From PALSA-505 sp036267135 (GTDB lineage: Bacteria > Actinomycetota > Actinomycetes > Streptosporangiales > Streptosporangiaceae): 64,000 bases of DNA. Numbering within the stretch: the stretch's first letter is position 1; the number at the start of each line of letters is the position of its first letter. The translations under genes were made by a program, and so were the position numbers. The notes under the pieces are model-generated. The model worked only from the letters and a program-made list of their open reading frames with translations, did no database searches and was not told where the DNA came from. Below are positions 63,227 through 64,000 of this stretch, piece by piece. Where the stretch lies: contig DATAWQ010000052.1 of the NCBI GenBank assembly GCA_036267135.1, forward strand, positions 1 through 64,000, read 5' to 3'.

Positions 63227-64000
63227 CCGCGCCGCCGGAGAAGGTTATGCTGCTCACCCATTTCGTGTTGTGCACGCCGGGCAGCGCGGGCACGATGATC
63301 CGCGCCGGGTAGCCGTGGTCGAGCGGCAGGTCGACACCGTTGACCCGCAGCGCGAGCAGCGCGTCCGGGTCCAGGACCTGGTTGGGCAGCAGGATGGCGT
63401 GGCTGAACGTCCCGGAGCGTTCCAGGCTCTGCACGTGCGCGGTCCGCGGCCTGGGCACGCCCGCCAGCGCGGCCAGGTCACGCAGCCGCACCCCGCTCCA
63501 GGTCTGCGTGGTCGACCAGCCCTCGACACAGGCGATCGGCAAGGTGGCGGTGTGTTGCGGCATGGCCAGCAGTCGCGGCCGGGCCAGCCGCACCGGCCGG
63601 GTTCCCCCGGACAGGGTCAGCCGCCAGCCGGGGCCGGTGTCCTGAGTGGTGATGGCCGCGGCGGCGGCCGTGCGGTTGATCTGGAAGTCGCCGGGCCCGG
63701 TGCCGTCGGACCGGCCGTGGGGGAGCAGCAGGGCCGCCCGGCGGGTGATGCCACCGATCGTCTGGCCCGCCGAGAGCACCCCGATCAGCAGCGCCCCGCC
63801 ACCGACCAGGGCGAGCGCACCTCGCCGGGACAGCGTCGGCGCGTCCGGCTCCACCGCGACCAGGCCGTCGGTGACGTAGGGCTCCGGCTGGGTCTGTGCG
63901 CGGGACGTCCGCAGGACACCGCGCAGGGAGCGGGAGCGCAACGCACGCAGCATCCGTGGCAGTTTGATACAGACGTGGGTGATGAACGCGCCGGTGAACA
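63219..64000 (-). CDS. Molybdopterin-dependent oxidoreductase (partial)
   Basis: The frame runs off the right edge of the window and lacks its start; an internal ATG at 63953 is not the true start because the frame continues upstream as a membrane-like FTGAFITHVCIKLPR. The visible part has a membrane helix (LALVGGGALLIGVLSA) and a sulfite-oxidase-type molybdopterin domain: LPIACVEGWSTTQTWSGVRL with the Mo-ligating Cys, and LDHGYPARIIVPALPGVHNTKWV. Homologues are membrane-bound with an N-terminal helical domain. Its stop overlaps the start of the membrane-CysS fusion, which suggests the fused membrane half is its usual small partner. Confidence 0.85.
   Translation of the reverse strand, partial: FTGAFITHVCIKLPRMLRALRSRSLRGVLRTSRAQTQPEPYVTDGLVAVEPDAPTLSRRGALALVGGGALLIGVLSAGQTIGGITRRAALLLPHGRSDGTGPGDFQINRTAAAAAITTQDTGPGWRLTLSGGTRPVRLARPRLLAMPQHTATLPIACVEGWSTTQTWSGVRLRDLAALAGVPRPRTAHVQSLERSGTFSHAILLPNQVLDPDALLALRVNGVDLPLDHGYPARIIVPALPGVHNTKWVSSITFSGGADD

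Overview
The window comes from a high-GC actinobacterium (Actinomycetota). The evidence is the very GC-rich sequence, frequent GTG and TTG starts, the core order rpsP-khpA-rimM-trmD-rplS-lepB-rnhB and rpsB-tsf-pyrH-frr-cdsA-rlmN, a mycothiol gene (mshB), DUF2469 and DUF6113 family genes, and many apparently leaderless promoters. The gene mix suggests a filamentous relative such as Streptosporangiales; that placement is inference.

Layout. 1-18200 is a housekeeping block for translation, RNA modification, protein export and DNA processing (rpsP to rlmN plus a LbH acyltransferase), with one odd insertion, a SUFU-domain gene, on the opposite strand. 18400-23700 holds a secreted neprosin-like protein and a gntR-ABC-permease-PQQ-propeller lipoprotein operon with palindromic operator candidates. 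23700-31230 is a signalling island: a minus-strand operon of a soluble poly-HAMP hybrid histidine kinase, a response regulator and a metallo-beta-lactamase-fold protein, divergent from a HATPase-GAF-SpoIIE phosphatase. 31250-33230 has small metabolic and unknown genes. A 1.17 kb non-coding region rich in regulatory-looking motifs leads into a complete Tad/Flp pilus locus (34400-45720: SAF/CpaB, TadZ-like, TadA, TadB, TadC, Flp, two TadE, TadG-like, a giant LysM-BTAD membrane protein, prepilin peptidase). 46227-52524 carries typA, a secreted Cys-repeat protein, a TM-helix channel-like protein and uppP. 53217-56735 is a three-gene succinate dehydrogenase operon; 56882-58874 has mshB, a DUF6113-like membrane protein and a flavin reductase; 58983-61049 is a ddaH-rocD arginine-catabolic pair. 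The right end holds an in-frame fusion of a four-helix membrane protein to cysteinyl-tRNA synthetase, downstream of and overlapping a molybdopterin oxidoreductase gene cut by the window edge.

The most unusual items are the membrane-CysS fusion, long tandem-repeat tails on two ribosomal proteins (S16 and S2), a repeat-rich insertion inside a SpoIIE phosphatase domain, a neprosin domain joined to propeller-like repeats, a 128-bp perfect repeat inside the HAMP array, and a recurrent -10/start-codon arrangement that implies leaderless mRNAs for about a dozen genes. All product names are from reading the protein sequences; no database search was run.
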